64,000 nt of DNA from Gemmata massiliana (GTDB taxonomy: Bacteria > Planctomycetota > Planctomycetia > Gemmatales > Gemmataceae): assembly GCF_901538265.1 (NCBI RefSeq), contig NZ_LR593886.1, positions 9,445,738 to 9,509,737 of the forward strand. The letters run 5' to 3'. Position numbers and translations under genes: made by a program. The stretch's first letter is position 1, and the number at the start of each line of letters is the position of its first letter. Of this stretch, positions 32,766 through 40,914 are shown one piece after another. The notes beneath the pieces are model-generated. The model saw only the letters and a list, made by a program, of their open reading frames with translations, did no database searches and had not been told where the DNA came from.

Positions 32766-33992
32766 CTACAGAATGCACGCGAGGTTGAGGCCCGTCTCGT
32801 CGCGAATTTGACACCGACGAAGCCGATGCCAAATGCGCTCTGTCTCACTGATGAAGCTCAGCTCGAAGCTGTCCTCATTCTTCGCGGGCATGTGCAGCCG
32901 AGGGCCAAGCCGTACCTTGAAAGCCGCAAGCCCCTCGTCCGTTGCCTCCTCCTCCATGTCGCCGTAGTATTCCCTCGCCTCAATCCTCAGTTGCCGCAGG
33001 TGTGACATCCACGGCGCCGCAGCTAAAGCCTCAAGCGCTCGGTCAGTCAGATCGAACGCACACAGGCAGAGCCTGCGGAGGCTCTTGAGGTACGGGCAGC
33101 GGGCCAGCTCGATTACCCCCGCTTCCTCAATGCCTGCATATACAAGGTCGAGTTCGTGGAGGTTTCCCACACCAGGCCATCGGAGCAATTGCGTCACGCC
33201 CTCGGCGTGGACAGTGCAGTCCCGGAGCCCCAGGTGGGTGAGGCCGGTCAGCCCCCGCGAATCGGCAAGAGCCCGAAGGCCGGCCTCTCCGATGTAGTGC
33301 TTCGTGCGCCCGTCGCTCCGCATGATCAGTTTGCGCACCGTTCCGAGGTGCGGCGCGGCGACCAGTGCTTCGAAGCCCGCGTCGTTGATGTGTGTGCCGT
33401 CGAGGTCCAGGACAGTTAGCCGGTCGAGGTGACGTGCGGACGCGAGGATCGAGCCGACGTCTTCCGTGCGCCCTTCATCGTCCTCCAGGTCGAGGCGAAG
33501 CAACTCAAGGTTGCCAATGTGCGGCGACTCGACCAAACGGCGCGCGACGTCGACCGAGCGCCCGGTGTGGCACAGCCCCCGAAGACGGGCGAATAGTGGC
33601 GTCTGCGCCAGCCACACCGCGGACTCTTCCGTCCTCGGAGAGACATGAATAATGCGGATAGGGTTATGGTCGAACGCCGCTTCGACACGCTCAGGGCGGA
33701 ACCGCGAGTTGAACCACACACCAGCAACAAGCCCACGGTCGTGGGCGTCGTAGCCGTCTCCAAACATGGGTGATTGAGATAACTTAGACGCCTCCCATGC
33801 GACGCCCAATTGCAGCCACAGGTCATCCGGCGGCACATCCGGAGCGTGGCGGCACCACTCGATGTGCAATCGGATAAACTCGGCGCGGTCGGGCTCGCCG
33901 TGCTCCTGGAGCCAGTCGGCGAACACCAACCGGGCAGTGTCGTCGTCCGGGTTAGCACAGATTGCGCGCAGAAAGGCGTCGTGCTCGCTCAT
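32766..33992 (-). CDS. TIGR02996 domain protein with leucine-rich repeats (second copy)
   Basis: A 408-residue protein with the same plan as the one at 18181-19674. The TIGR02996 start is AICANPDDDTARLVFADWL then RAEFIRLHIEW. Leucine-rich repeats of RNI type run from about residue 130 to 340 (LDRLTVLDLDGTHINDAGF, LTGLTHLGLRDCTVHAEGV, YLKSLRRLCLCAFDLTDRAL). No signal peptide. The gene lies between two exact inverted 22-bp repeats (32602-32623 and 34104-34125), which might mark movement or rearrangement of this cassette. Confidence 0.85.
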   Translation of the reverse strand: MSEHDAFLRAICANPDDDTARLVFADWLQEHGEPDRAEFIRLHIEWCRHAPDVPPDDLWLQLGVAWEASKLSQSPMFGDGYDAHDRGLVAGVWFNSRFRPERVEAAFDHNPIRIIHVSPRTEESAVWLAQTPLFARLRGLCHTGRSVDVARRLVESPHIGNLELLRLDLEDDEGRTEDVGSILASARHLDRLTVLDLDGTHINDAGFEALVAAPHLGTVRKLIMRSDGRTKHYIGEAGLRALADSRGLTGLTHLGLRDCTVHAEGVTQLLRWPGVGNLHELDLVYAGIEEAGVIELARCPYLKSLRRLCLCAFDLTDRALEALAAAPWMSHLRQLRIEAREYYGDMEEEATDEGLAAFKVRLGPRLHMPAKNEDSFELSFISETERIWHRLRRCQIRDETGLNLACIL

Positions 33993-34103
33993 CGACTCTC
34001 ATTTCCAGATAAGCTCTCGCCCTTCGCCCGTATTCGACCCAAGCGCCAAACAAAAACCAACAGCATACTCCGAAGGCATGAAACCTTTTGGCTCTTATCC
34101 TGT

Positions 34104-34125
34104 CGATCCCGTTAATCCTGTCAAA
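34104..34125. repeat. 22-bp inverted repeat, right copy flanking the second LRR gene
   Basis: Exact inverted complement of 32602-32623 (ends CCCGTTAATCCTGTCAAA). It lies between the LRR gene start and the stop of the zinc-ribbon gene. Confidence 0.85.
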
Positions 34126-34145
34126 ACTCTTCCCTCGTATTCTCT

Positions 34146-35033
34146 TTACGGCCGCCCGAACTGAACCTTCGCGCCGGTGACCTCGAACGAGTCGAGGAAC
34201 TTGCGCACGTTGGCGCTGCCGGGCCGCACGAAGCGCCCGCCGGCGACGACGATGTACAAGTACCGGTTGGAGATGACGAGTCGCCCCACATACGTCCCGC
34301 CGTCTTCGTAGAGGTACTCGACCTCGCGCCCCGGGTACCCGGACACGGTCACGCGCTCGTCGCGCACGATTCGCTTGATCTCCCGGTCCTTCCTCATTTC
34401 ATTGACGGCTTCGTCGAGCAGCGCCTGCTCGTTCATCGCGCGCCGACCGACCGGTGGAATTGACATATAGGAGATCAAATACACCTCCCCGCGCTTCCAA
34501 AGAACCCCGCCCTCGGCCTGCTGGCCCGGTTCCAGTTTCACCCCCGGAATCGGCATGTCCTTTTTCACGGCCACGGGCACATCGACCGCGAAACTGCCCT
34601 CGGGCGACTGGTGCTTGTGCCACTTCTCGCCCGGCAAGAGCAGGAACCCGCCCCCGCAGCACGCACAGGTACCCAGGAAAAGAACGCCGAAAATGATGAC
34701 GATCCAGAACAGTGGCCCGCGCCCGGGTGGGGGAGGCGGGGGCCGGCGCCGACGACGCGGACGCGGCTCCTCGTCGTACTCGCGGTCGTATGGGCGCCGG
34801 TCGTCGTAATCCCGATCGTAGTCGTCACGCGGCTCCCGACGCCGCGGTTCGCGCGGCGGCTCGGGTTCCGGGTGCCGGTCGTCGATCGGGAGCGGCTCGC
34901 CCGTTTCGAGGAGCGGCGGTTCGGGCGAGGGGAAAATCGCCTGACAATTCGGGCACCGGACGTCGCGCCCGACCCGATCAGCGGTCCCGATCATCGCGGT
35001 CTCGCACGTCGGACAGTTGAACTGGAACGCCAT
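34146..35033 (-). CDS. Zinc-ribbon, single-span membrane protein
   Basis: A 295-residue protein. The first 35 residues hold CPTCETAMIG and RCPNCQAIFP, a CxxC-CxxC zinc ribbon of the MJ0042/DUF type. A long Arg/Asp/Glu/Pro linker follows (DDYDRDYDDRRPYDREYDE), then one membrane span (LFWIVIIFGVLFLGTCACC). The outer part (EGSFAVDVPVAVKKD, then RRAMNEQALLDEAVNEMRKD) is a beta/alpha domain without known motifs. The layout suggests a cytoplasmic zinc ribbon sensing or docking to an external domain. It starts 18 bases after the stop of the amidohydrolase gene and is likely co-transcribed with it. Confidence 0.65.
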   Translation of the reverse strand: MAFQFNCPTCETAMIGTADRVGRDVRCPNCQAIFPSPEPPLLETGEPLPIDDRHPEPEPPREPRRREPRDDYDRDYDDRRPYDREYDEEPRPRRRRRPPPPPPGRGPLFWIVIIFGVLFLGTCACCGGGFLLLPGEKWHKHQSPEGSFAVDVPVAVKKDMPIPGVKLEPGQQAEGGVLWKRGEVYLISYMSIPPVGRRAMNEQALLDEAVNEMRKDREIKRIVRDERVTVSGYPGREVEYLYEDGGTYVGRLVISNRYLYIVVAGGRFVRPGSANVRKFLDSFEVTGAKVQFGRP

Positions 35034-35051
35034 CGTGCCCCCGTCTCCGGA

Positions 35052-36077
35052 TCAGTTCGCGTCGATCGCCTTCAACCCCTCGGTCACGCACGCGCCGAGC
35101 GTCGTGAGATTGTAACCGCCCTCTTGCACGATCACAGTCGGCAAACCAATTTCACGCACCGCCGTACCCATTTCCGCGAAGAATTTTGTGGGCAAGGTGA
35201 AGCCCCCGATGGGGTCGGACTCGTGCGCATCGGCCCCGAACGCGAACACCAGGAACGCGGGTTTGAACCGGCGCACCGCCTCGACCGCAGCGGCGAGCGC
35301 CGGGCGATATTCCTTGACACCCGTCCCCGGAAGTAGCGGGAAGTTCGCGTTCGCACCAAGTCCGGCCCCGGTCCCGGTTTCGTCCGCGAATCCCGAAAAG
35401 AACGGGTACAGCCCGGCCGGGTCACCGTGGACCGAAACGGTCAGAACGTCCGCGCGCGAGTAGAAGATGTGCTGCGTGCCGTTCCCGTGGTGAACGTCGA
35501 GATCGAGCACCGCGACCGGCCCGCATTTCGCGAGCCGCTCCGCCGCGACCGCGGCGTTGTTGAAGTAGCAGTAGCCCCCACAACGGTCGTGTTCGGCGTG
35601 GTGTCCGGGCGGGCGCGTCAGCACGTACACGTTCCGCTCGGCACCGTCGGCGATCAAGTCCGCGGCGCGTGCAGCCGCACTCGCACCCCCGAGCGCGGAC
35701 GCGAACGTGCCCGGCAGAATCGGCGTGTATGTGTCGAAACAGAATTGCCCCCGAAGGGCGCGCGTGCCGGTCGCACGCGGGTTCGGGCCGAACGGGAACA
35801 CGGTTGGCCAGAGCTGTTTCGCGGCCGGATCGCGTGCCCGTTTCGCCTCCGCACTCGCTTCGCGCAGGTAAGCGATGTACGCCGCGTGGTGAATCGCCGT
35901 AACACACTCCTCGCTCGGCTTCGGCGGCTCCTCGAAGCGGAACCCGCCCGCAGCCTCCAGCGCCGCGCGGATCACCTCGAACCGCCCCGGCGCTTCATAA
36001 GAGGGGATAACCGCCCCGCCCTCCATTTCACCGGGCGGGACGTGCTCCGCGTGCTTCGGGTTCAGAATCACTCGCAT
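35052..36077 (-). CDS. Acetylpolyamine amidohydrolase / class II histone deacetylase family
   Basis: A 341-residue zinc hydrolase. The arginase-deacetylase fold is shown by TRPPGHHAEHDRCGGYCYFN (His pair and Tyr), VAVLDLDVHHGNGTQHIFY (Zn-binding Asp and His), FAFGADAHESDPIGG (third Zn ligand) and IVQEGGYNL (catalytic Tyr area). Bacterial members deacetylate acetylpolyamines or small acyl-lysines. The MRVILNPKH start and HVPPGEMEGGAV loop fit the acetylpolyamine subgroup. Two fused MFS-spermidine-synthase proteins lie within 25 kb, but neither is in the same transcript. The next gene downstream is the zinc-ribbon membrane protein. Confidence 0.85.
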   Translation of the reverse strand: MRVILNPKHAEHVPPGEMEGGAVIPSYEAPGRFEVIRAALEAAGGFRFEEPPKPSEECVTAIHHAAYIAYLREASAEAKRARDPAAKQLWPTVFPFGPNPRATGTRALRGQFCFDTYTPILPGTFASALGGASAAARAADLIADGAERNVYVLTRPPGHHAEHDRCGGYCYFNNAAVAAERLAKCGPVAVLDLDVHHGNGTQHIFYSRADVLTVSVHGDPAGLYPFFSGFADETGTGAGLGANANFPLLPGTGVKEYRPALAAAVEAVRRFKPAFLVFAFGADAHESDPIGGFTLPTKFFAEMGTAVREIGLPTVIVQEGGYNLTTLGACVTEGLKAIDAN

Positions 36078-36254
36078 TAACCGCCTCCGCTCGATCGGTG
36101 CCTTCCCAAGTTAATCGAGAAAGCCAACTCGCGCATCATCGCGTTCCCCTATTCCCAAAGGAAATCGCGATTCTCGGAACGCGGAACTCCGCCGCCCGGT
36201 GGGGCGGAGCTTTCGTATAATGGTTATCGAGCAAAAGGTACACAAGAGGGCGCC

Positions 36255-36683
36255 ATGCCGCGGATTCTGATTGCCGACGACAACCCGTCCAACGCGGACC
36301 TGTTCGACGCCCACCTCGACGGCACCGGGTTCGAGACGAAGCTCGTTTACAACGGCGTGGACGCGCTCGCCGCGGCCGGCGAGTGGAAGCCGGACCTGAT
36401 CCTGCTCGACGTCATGATGCCGAAGATGAGCGGGTTCGAGGTGTGCCGCCGGCTCCGCGCCGACCCCGCGACGCGCGACGTCTCCGTGCTGATGGTCACC
36501 GCGCTCGACCAGGCCAACGACGTGGAGACCGCCGTAGACGCGGGCACGGACGACTTCATCACGAAGCCGATCAGCGGGCGGGAACTGGTGCTCCGCGTGA
36601 ACGCGATGCTCGCCAGCCGCAACGAACCGACGCCCACCGACCGCGCGCTCGCGTACATCGGGCGGGTGCAACAGGGCCTTTAG
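36255..36683 (+). CDS. Stand-alone response-regulator receiver domain
   Basis: A 142-residue CheY-like receiver. ILIADDNPSN supplies the acidic pair, LILLDVMMPKMSGFEVCRRL the phospho-accepting Asp near residue 53, VLMVTALDQ the conserved Thr and FITKPISGRELVLRV the Lys. No output domain follows, so it signals through protein contact. Sequence is closest in style to the PleD/CheY group. No sensor kinase gene is adjacent. A palindromic element begins at its stop codon and fills the gap to the rRNA methyltransferase gene. Confidence 0.92.
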   Translation: MPRILIADDNPSNADLFDAHLDGTGFETKLVYNGVDALAAAGEWKPDLILLDVMMPKMSGFEVCRRLRADPATRDVSVLMVTALDQANDVETAVDAGTDDFITKPISGRELVLRVNAMLASRNEPTPTDRALAYIGRVQQGL

Positions 36684-36841
36684 GCGGACGGCCGGTGTGA
36701 GCCGGCCGGCATTTGCTCCACACGGCACCACCCGCTCGTTAACACTCGCGGTTCGCCCAGGGCGCCTGGCGAACCGCGAGTGTTAACGAGCGGGTGTGTC
36801 TACGACTAAATCCACCGGCCGGCTCACACCGACCGTTCGCC
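36683..36841. repeat. Nested palindromic element
   Basis: The outer arms are 36683-36711 (contains GGCGGACGGCCGGTGTGAGC) and 36812-36841 (contains CTCACACCGACCGTTCGCC), which pair with few mismatches. Inside them lies copy 3 of the dispersed palindrome. The outer arm matches the arm at 25017-25044. The element starts on the last base of the receiver stop codon and ends nine bases before the next ATG. Confidence 0.85.
36729..36795. repeat. Dispersed palindromic repeat, copy 3 (inner element)
   Basis: CACCCGCTCGTTAACACTCG at 36729-36748 starts the left arm, which continues to CGGTTCGCC; the facing right arm ends CGAGCGGGTG at about 36795. The loop is CAGGGCGCCT, shorter and different from copies 1 and 2. 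The arms match copy 1. Confidence 0.92.
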
Positions 36842-36850
36842 AGGACCACC

Positions 36851-38038
36851 ATGTCTGCCAAAGTGATTCTCAAAGCCAAGCGCGCGCAACCGTTCTTCGG
36901 GCGGCACCCGTGGGTGTTCGCGGGGGCGATCGAGCGCGTCGAGGGCGCACCCGCAGACGGCGACGAGGTCGAACTCGTCTCGCACGGCGGGAACTTCGTC
37001 GCACGCGGGCTGTACAACTCGCAGTCCAAAATCAACGTGCGGCTCTACTGCTGGGAGGCCGACGTCCCGCTCGATCGGGCGTTCTTTTACAGCCGGATCT
37101 CTCGCGCGGTCCAACTCCGGCACGACGTCCTGAAGCTCAACACCCCGGAGGGCGGGTACCGGGTCTGTTTCAGCGAATCGGACTACCTCTCGGGCATGGT
37201 TGTGGACCGGTACGGCGACTGGCTCACGGTACAGTTCACGGCTCTGGGGCTGGCACGGCGCCGAGAGATCATTATTGACGTGCTGCGCGAGCTGCTGAAC
37301 CCGAAGGGCATCTACCTCCGCACCGAAAAGGGCATCGGCAAACTCGAAGGCGTCGAACTCCACGACCAACTGTTGTGGGGCGAACCGCCTCCGGCCGATT
37401 TGAGCATTGCGGAAAACGGGATGCGGTTCCTCGTGAACCTCACGGAAGGGCAGAAAACGGGGTACTATCTCGACCAGCGCGACAACCGCGCCGCGGTCGC
37501 CCGATTGTGCGTCGGGAAGCGCGTTCTGGATGCGTTTTGCTACTCCGGCGGGTTCGGGCTGTACGCAGCAAACGCCGGCGCGAGCGAAGTCTTAAGCGTG
37601 GACGCATCCGAACCGGCCCTCGAACTGGCCCGGCGTAATGCGAATGCTAACAACCTGAGCAACATCACGTTCGCGAACGCCGACGTCTTCAAGCACTTGG
37701 GAGAACTGGTCGCGTCCGGACGCCAGTTCGACGTGGTAGTTCTCGACCCGCCGAAATTCGCGCGCAACCGCGCCGCAGTACCCGAGGCACTCAAGGGATA
37801 CCGGCGACTGCATCAACTCGCGCTAAAGTTGCTCGCAAAGGACGGAATTCTCGTCTCGTGCTGCTGCACCGGGCTAATCGCGATGACGGACCTGGAAGAA
37901 CTGCTGGCCCAGGTATCAACCGAAGCGAGACGCGACCTGCAAATCATCGAGCGCCGCGGACCGGCCGCGGACCACCCGGTCGCGGTAACGTGCCGCGAGT
38001 CCGGGTACCTCAAGTGCCTCATCAGTCGCGTGTTGTAA
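36851..38038 (+). CDS. RlmI-type rRNA (cytosine-C5) methyltransferase
   Basis: A 395-residue enzyme. The N-terminal PUA domain is VILKAKRAQPFFGRHPWVFA to about residue 75. The RlmI-like middle contains VDRYGDWLTVQF and TEGQKTGYYLDQRDNR. The SAM-binding core is RVLDAFCYSGGFGLYAANAG, then SVDASEPAL, VVLDPPKFAR (catalytic DPPK-type motif) and LVSCCCTG. RlmI methylates a cytosine of 23S rRNA; the exact base here is inferred from family. The start ATG 36851 has CAGGA a few bases upstream, right at the edge of the palindromic element. A large hairpin at 38052-38146 lies after the stop. Confidence 0.88.
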   Translation: MSAKVILKAKRAQPFFGRHPWVFAGAIERVEGAPADGDEVELVSHGGNFVARGLYNSQSKINVRLYCWEADVPLDRAFFYSRISRAVQLRHDVLKLNTPEGGYRVCFSESDYLSGMVVDRYGDWLTVQFTALGLARRREIIIDVLRELLNPKGIYLRTEKGIGKLEGVELHDQLLWGEPPPADLSIAENGMRFLVNLTEGQKTGYYLDQRDNRAAVARLCVGKRVLDAFCYSGGFGLYAANAGASEVLSVDASEPALELARRNANANNLSNITFANADVFKHLGELVASGRQFDVVVLDPPKFARNRAAVPEALKGYRRLHQLALKLLAKDGILVSCCCTGLIAMTDLEELLAQVSTEARRDLQIIERRGPAADHPVAVTCRESGYLKCLISRVL

Positions 38039-38051
38039 TTAAGAGGGATTG

Positions 38052-38146
38052 AAAAGCGCCACGGATGGCGCGGATAACGCAGATCAGACAAGAGGGATTT
38101 CTCAATCCGTTCTTCTTGTTTGATCTGCGTTATCCGCGGCGCTTTT
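38052..38146. terminator. Long hairpin between convergent genes, likely bidirectional terminator
   Basis: An outer stem AAAAGCGCC (38052-38060)/GGCGCTTTT (38138-38146) and an inner 24-bp stem at 38070-38093 and 38114-38137 (CGGATAACGCAGATCAGACA against its complement, one mismatch) form a long structure. It sits between the stops of the rRNA methyltransferase gene (38038) and the MFS-spermidine-synthase gene (38164). Confidence 0.65.
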
Positions 38147-38163
38147 ACTGCTCTATCGCCCGG

Positions 38164-40632
38164 TTACTTGTAGCGCTGGCGGAAGACCTCGGCCATGAGG
38201 TTGTCGATGGGGCAGAACTGGTCAGTGAGGATGACGCCCGGTTCACGGTCGGTGTACGGCTTGAGGCGCGCGGCTGGCACCTCGATCGTGTTCACGAGGT
38301 CGATGTACCGCGCTAGCCCCAGCAACGGTGGCGGTCCCGAAATTTCCGGGGGCGGCACCTGGGCCGCTCCGATCGCGACGGAGGCCGCGGCCCACAGCCC
38401 GCGACGCACGATCGGTGCCTGACCCACGACCGCGTCGCGGACGGCATCGACGCTAAAGGGCTTGTCGGACGCGTAAATCACCAGCACGCGCCGGGTCCGA
38501 TCCCAGGCCGCACCGTCCGGGGTGCCGGCCGGCTCCGGTTCCTCGGCGGTGAGCAACACGACGTTCTCTGCCGGGAACGTTTTGGTCAGGGTCGCCATCG
38601 CCGCCTTCCACAACTTGCCGTAGGCGACCGAGTCGATGATCGTGAGCAGGTACGCGCCCCCGGGCTTCAGCGACGCCTTCACCGCGTCGTTGTACTCCTT
38701 CGTCATCAGGTGCGCCGGGACCGAGAGGTCGTTCACCGCGTCCTGAATGACTAGGTCGTAGGAACCGGGCTGCGCCTTCTCCGCGACGAACTGGCGCCCG
38801 TCCATGTGGATCGCCTGAAGCCCCGGGTAGTCCTTCAGCCCGAGGTAGTCGCGTGCGACCTGCGTGACCATCGGGTCGATCTCCACGACGTCCACTTGCG
38901 CCTCGGGCATCATTTCCATCGCGTACCGCGGGAACGTGTACCCGCCGCCACCGATGACCAGCGCCTTGGGCTTGTCCGCCTGGGTGCGGGCGAGCCGCAG
39001 GAACTCCATCTGGATGTGTTCGTGGCGGTAGTACAGGTACTCGGGGTCGTAAGGGTCGACGCTGGAGTGAACCAAGTGGTCGAGCGTGAGCTTCAACCGC
39101 GGGCTGTCCGGCCTCTCGCGGTTCACCTTGATCGTGTAGTAGTTCGACTCCACCTGCGCCACGAACCCCTCGTCCCGACTGGAGCGCGAGGTGAGGATGA
39201 ACCCGCCGAAGATCCCGCCGAGGACGATACTGAACAGGTAGAGCAGTGAACCGGCCCCGGCCGCATTGTACCCAACCGTCTTATCGTCTGCGCGGATCGC
39301 GCTCTGAGTGTCCTTCCAAATGTTCACGACGAGGAAGCTGCTACACGCGAGCACAAACGCCGCGCCGAGGACGGTGCGGTACATGCCGAGCGTGGAGAGC
39401 AGGACGTACCCGGCGGCGAACGTGCCGACGATCGCGCCCGCGGTGCTCCAGGCGTACACGCGCCCGGCGACCTCGCCGACGCGGGACACGTCCGGAACCG
39501 CAAGCCGGATCACCTGCGGGGACACCAGCCCGAGCGCAAACATGGGCAGGAAGAACATGCTGAACGTCCACCCCATCACCTGCGAGATCGGGTTCCAGCC
39601 GTCGAACACTTCCGAGCGGGACACGACCGCCATCGTCACCAGCAGGAGAACGGTTACGGCCGCGGCGCCGATCAGCGTGGTCGCGAGGAAGAAGCGCGGG
39701 CTGAGTTTGGCACTGGGGCGCGCGGCGCGGTCCGCGAGTTGCCCCCCGGTGAAGTTCCCCAGAGCGGTACCGGCCAGCATCACGCCGATGATCCCGGTCC
39801 AGGTGAACAGCGACACGCCGAGGTACTGCGCGAGCACCCGTGACGCGGTCAGTTCGAGCGTCATCCCGCAGAAACTCGCGAGAAAGACGATCAAATACGC
39901 CTGCCGAATGTCGGGGAAGGCGTGGGGGTTGAGGTCGGCAGAGGCGTCGGGGGGTACGACTTCGTCCTCCTCCGTTTCATCAAGAGGAGCCGATTGAGAC
40001 GGTTTCACAACGACCAGCGCCACCATCGCCAATACGACCAGCGCCCCGGCCGAGAACAGGACCAGCGCGTTCACGGTAAACGTGGGGATCAAATAGAAGC
40101 CGGTAACATAGTTCCCCACCAAGCAGCCGAGTGTACTGAGCGCAAAGATCAGCCCCGCGACGCGACCGGTGTGGGCCACGTCCGGCAGCCCGAGCTTGAT
40201 CGCGAGCGGTGTGAGGAGGCTGAGCACGAAGCCCGCGGGTAGGCACAGAATCGCAGCCAGTATCGGAATGCGCGGCCCGAGTGGGATCGACTTGTAAGCC
40301 CCGTTCGACGCGAGCAATTGTGGGAACAGGAGCATCCACAGCGCCGCGACAGCACCGACGCCCAGGAGTATGGCGAGGGTCTTCGGAGTCGGGTAGCGGT
40401 CCGCGAGCCGGCCGCCGAAGGCGTTCCCCAGTGCGATACCCGCGAGGAACACGCCAATAATAGAGGTCCACGTCTCCAGACTCGAACCGATATACGGTGA
40501 AAGCAGCCGCCCCGCGACCAACTGGAGCACGAGAAGGGCGGCGTTCGCGAAAAAGATGATCGCCCCGACACCGACGAGCCGGCCGACCGGCAACGGGATC
40601 GAGGTACTAACCGGAGCGGGTGCGCTACTCAT
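38164..40632 (-). CDS. Fused membrane transporter-like / spermidine-synthase-like protein
   Basis: About 822 residues. The first ~480 residues are membrane spans in two similar halves: each has GxxLSPYIG/AQYLGVSLFTW, TSIIGVFLAGIALGNAFGG or TGIIGVMLAGTALGNFTGG, then a GGxLADR loop, as in MFS-like duplicates. From about residue 490 comes a Rossmann domain of the spermidine synthase type: ALVIGGGGYTFPRYAM, VDVVEIDPMVTQVARDYLG, YDLVIQDAVNDLSVPAHLMT. The usual synthase gatekeeper Asp and Tyr are not all recognisable, so aminopropyl transfer is uncertain. The start is ATG 40632; the longer frame to 41265 lies over the divergent Hsp70 gene. Confidence 0.85.
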   Translation of the reverse strand: MSSAPAPVSTSIPLPVGRLVGVGAIIFFANAALLVLQLVAGRLLSPYIGSSLETWTSIIGVFLAGIALGNAFGGRLADRYPTPKTLAILLGVGAVAALWMLLFPQLLASNGAYKSIPLGPRIPILAAILCLPAGFVLSLLTPLAIKLGLPDVAHTGRVAGLIFALSTLGCLVGNYVTGFYLIPTFTVNALVLFSAGALVVLAMVALVVVKPSQSAPLDETEEDEVVPPDASADLNPHAFPDIRQAYLIVFLASFCGMTLELTASRVLAQYLGVSLFTWTGIIGVMLAGTALGNFTGGQLADRAARPSAKLSPRFFLATTLIGAAAVTVLLLVTMAVVSRSEVFDGWNPISQVMGWTFSMFFLPMFALGLVSPQVIRLAVPDVSRVGEVAGRVYAWSTAGAIVGTFAAGYVLLSTLGMYRTVLGAAFVLACSSFLVVNIWKDTQSAIRADDKTVGYNAAGAGSLLYLFSIVLGGIFGGFILTSRSSRDEGFVAQVESNYYTIKVNRERPDSPRLKLTLDHLVHSSVDPYDPEYLYYRHEHIQMEFLRLARTQADKPKALVIGGGGYTFPRYAMEMMPEAQVDVVEIDPMVTQVARDYLGLKDYPGLQAIHMDGRQFVAEKAQPGSYDLVIQDAVNDLSVPAHLMTKEYNDAVKASLKPGGAYLLTIIDSVAYGKLWKAAMATLTKTFPAENVVLLTAEEPEPAGTPDGAAWDRTRRVLVIYASDKPFSVDAVRDAVVGQAPIVRRGLWAAASVAIGAAQVPPPEISGPPPLLGLARYIDLVNTIEVPAARLKPYTDREPGVILTDQFCPIDNLMAEVFRQRYK

Positions 40633-40914
40633 GTGGTGTTCAAGGTCCGGTAGTGCGGGTGGTGCGTTGCACGCAAAGCTACGTTTGGAACCACCGAACG
40701 GCCATTCGGTTCCGCCGGAACGGTAGAATGTCGAGGTAGTGATTGGTATTTGATGGTGCGTGTTTCGTGTTCCTCTCGTTCTGGCGCCGAGCGCCGAGCG
40801 CCTCTCCCAGCGCATTGACTCGCCCGAACAGACAGAGAGCGCGACCGACGGACACAAGCCCCACCGCCGAACACCCGGTCCTAAACACCGAACCCTCCAC
40901 ACTGGGGACACGCA

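Noticed and set aside
19972..36795. Three palindromes as a very sparse CRISPR
   Set aside because: They are kilobases apart, lie at gene ends and have no cas genes.
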